From NCBI GenBank assembly GCA_944333375.1, contig CALVKX010000151.1, positions 1 to 5,157 of the forward strand: DNA of 5,157 nt, given 5' to 3'. A program made the position numbers and the translations under genes. Each line of letters begins with the position of its first letter. Within the stretch, counting starts at the first letter, position 1. The stretch comes from an uncultured Eubacteriales bacterium (GTDB lineage Bacteria > Bacillota_A > Clostridia > Christensenellales > Aristaeellaceae). Under the pieces are notes generated by a model. It saw only the letters and a program-made list of their open reading frames with translations, searched no databases and was not told the DNA's origin. This document shows, piece after piece, positions 5,131 through 5,157 of the stretch.

Positions 5131-5157
5131 TTAGTTGTAGCGGGCCACGATCTCCTC
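5131..5157 (-). CDS. C-terminal end of an upstream operon gene, probably sugar-binding protein
   Basis: Only eight codons and a stop are inside the window. Reading from the right edge on the minus strand gives EEIVARYN followed by TAA at 5131-5133. The frame is taken from the stop codon and is not otherwise proven. A solute-binding lipoprotein is expected immediately upstream of paired CUT1 permeases, and the 70-bp gap with a hairpin is typical after such a gene. The identity is therefore inferred from position; the eight residues are too few to recognise a family. The rest of the gene lies beyond the window. Confidence 0.5.
   Translation of the reverse strand, partial: EEIVARYN

Overview
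This 5.2-kb window looks like chromosomal DNA of a fairly GC-rich, Gram-positive-type bacterium. Most likely it is a gut- or rumen-type member of the Clostridia (Bacillota). The grounds are strong AGGAGG-type ribosome binding sites, near-consensus sigma-A promoters (TTGACA/TAGAAT and TTTACA/TATAAT), a CsoR-type repressor closely resembling clostridial versions, and a plant-polysaccharide oligosaccharide uptake operon. The taxonomic assignment is inference. No rRNA, tRNA, transposase, integrase or CRISPR array is visible.

Layout. Positions 1-249 hold no convincing gene. They carry two 23-bp direct repeats (period 26) and then a dense run of inverted repeats, the last of which can serve as terminators. 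A small CsoR/FrmR-family metal-sensing repressor gene follows on the minus strand (250-525). It is divergent from a LacI/GalR-family regulator gene on the plus strand (712-1704). The 186-bp space between them contains back-to-back promoters, and a perfect 26-bp tandem duplication fills almost exactly the gap between the two -35 hexamers. A strong hairpin at 1757-1794 separates lacI from a convergent operon on the minus strand.

The minus-strand operon reads, in transcription order: the last eight codons of a gene entering from the right edge (5131-5157, probably the sugar-binding protein), a MalF-type permease (4164-5060), a MalG-type permease overlapping it by one base (3325-4164), and a GH51 alpha-L-arabinofuranosidase 20 nt later (1799-3304). 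This is the order at the end of the Bacillus subtilis ara operon (araN-araP-araQ-abfA). It supports a simple model: arabinose-containing oligosaccharides are imported intact by an ABC transporter and trimmed in the cytoplasm by the GH51 enzyme. No ATPase gene is visible, which fits carbohydrate importers that borrow a shared MsmX/MsmK-type ATPase. The adjacent LacI-type protein is the obvious candidate regulator, but the operon promoter and any operator lie outside the window.

Overall the protein-coding content is ordinary and well explained. The parts worth a second look are non-coding: the 26-bp duplication between divergent promoters, a palindrome at the csoR transcription start, the tiled hairpins in 72-250, and an intercistronic hairpin upstream of the first permease gene. 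I see no evidence of a new kind of system.
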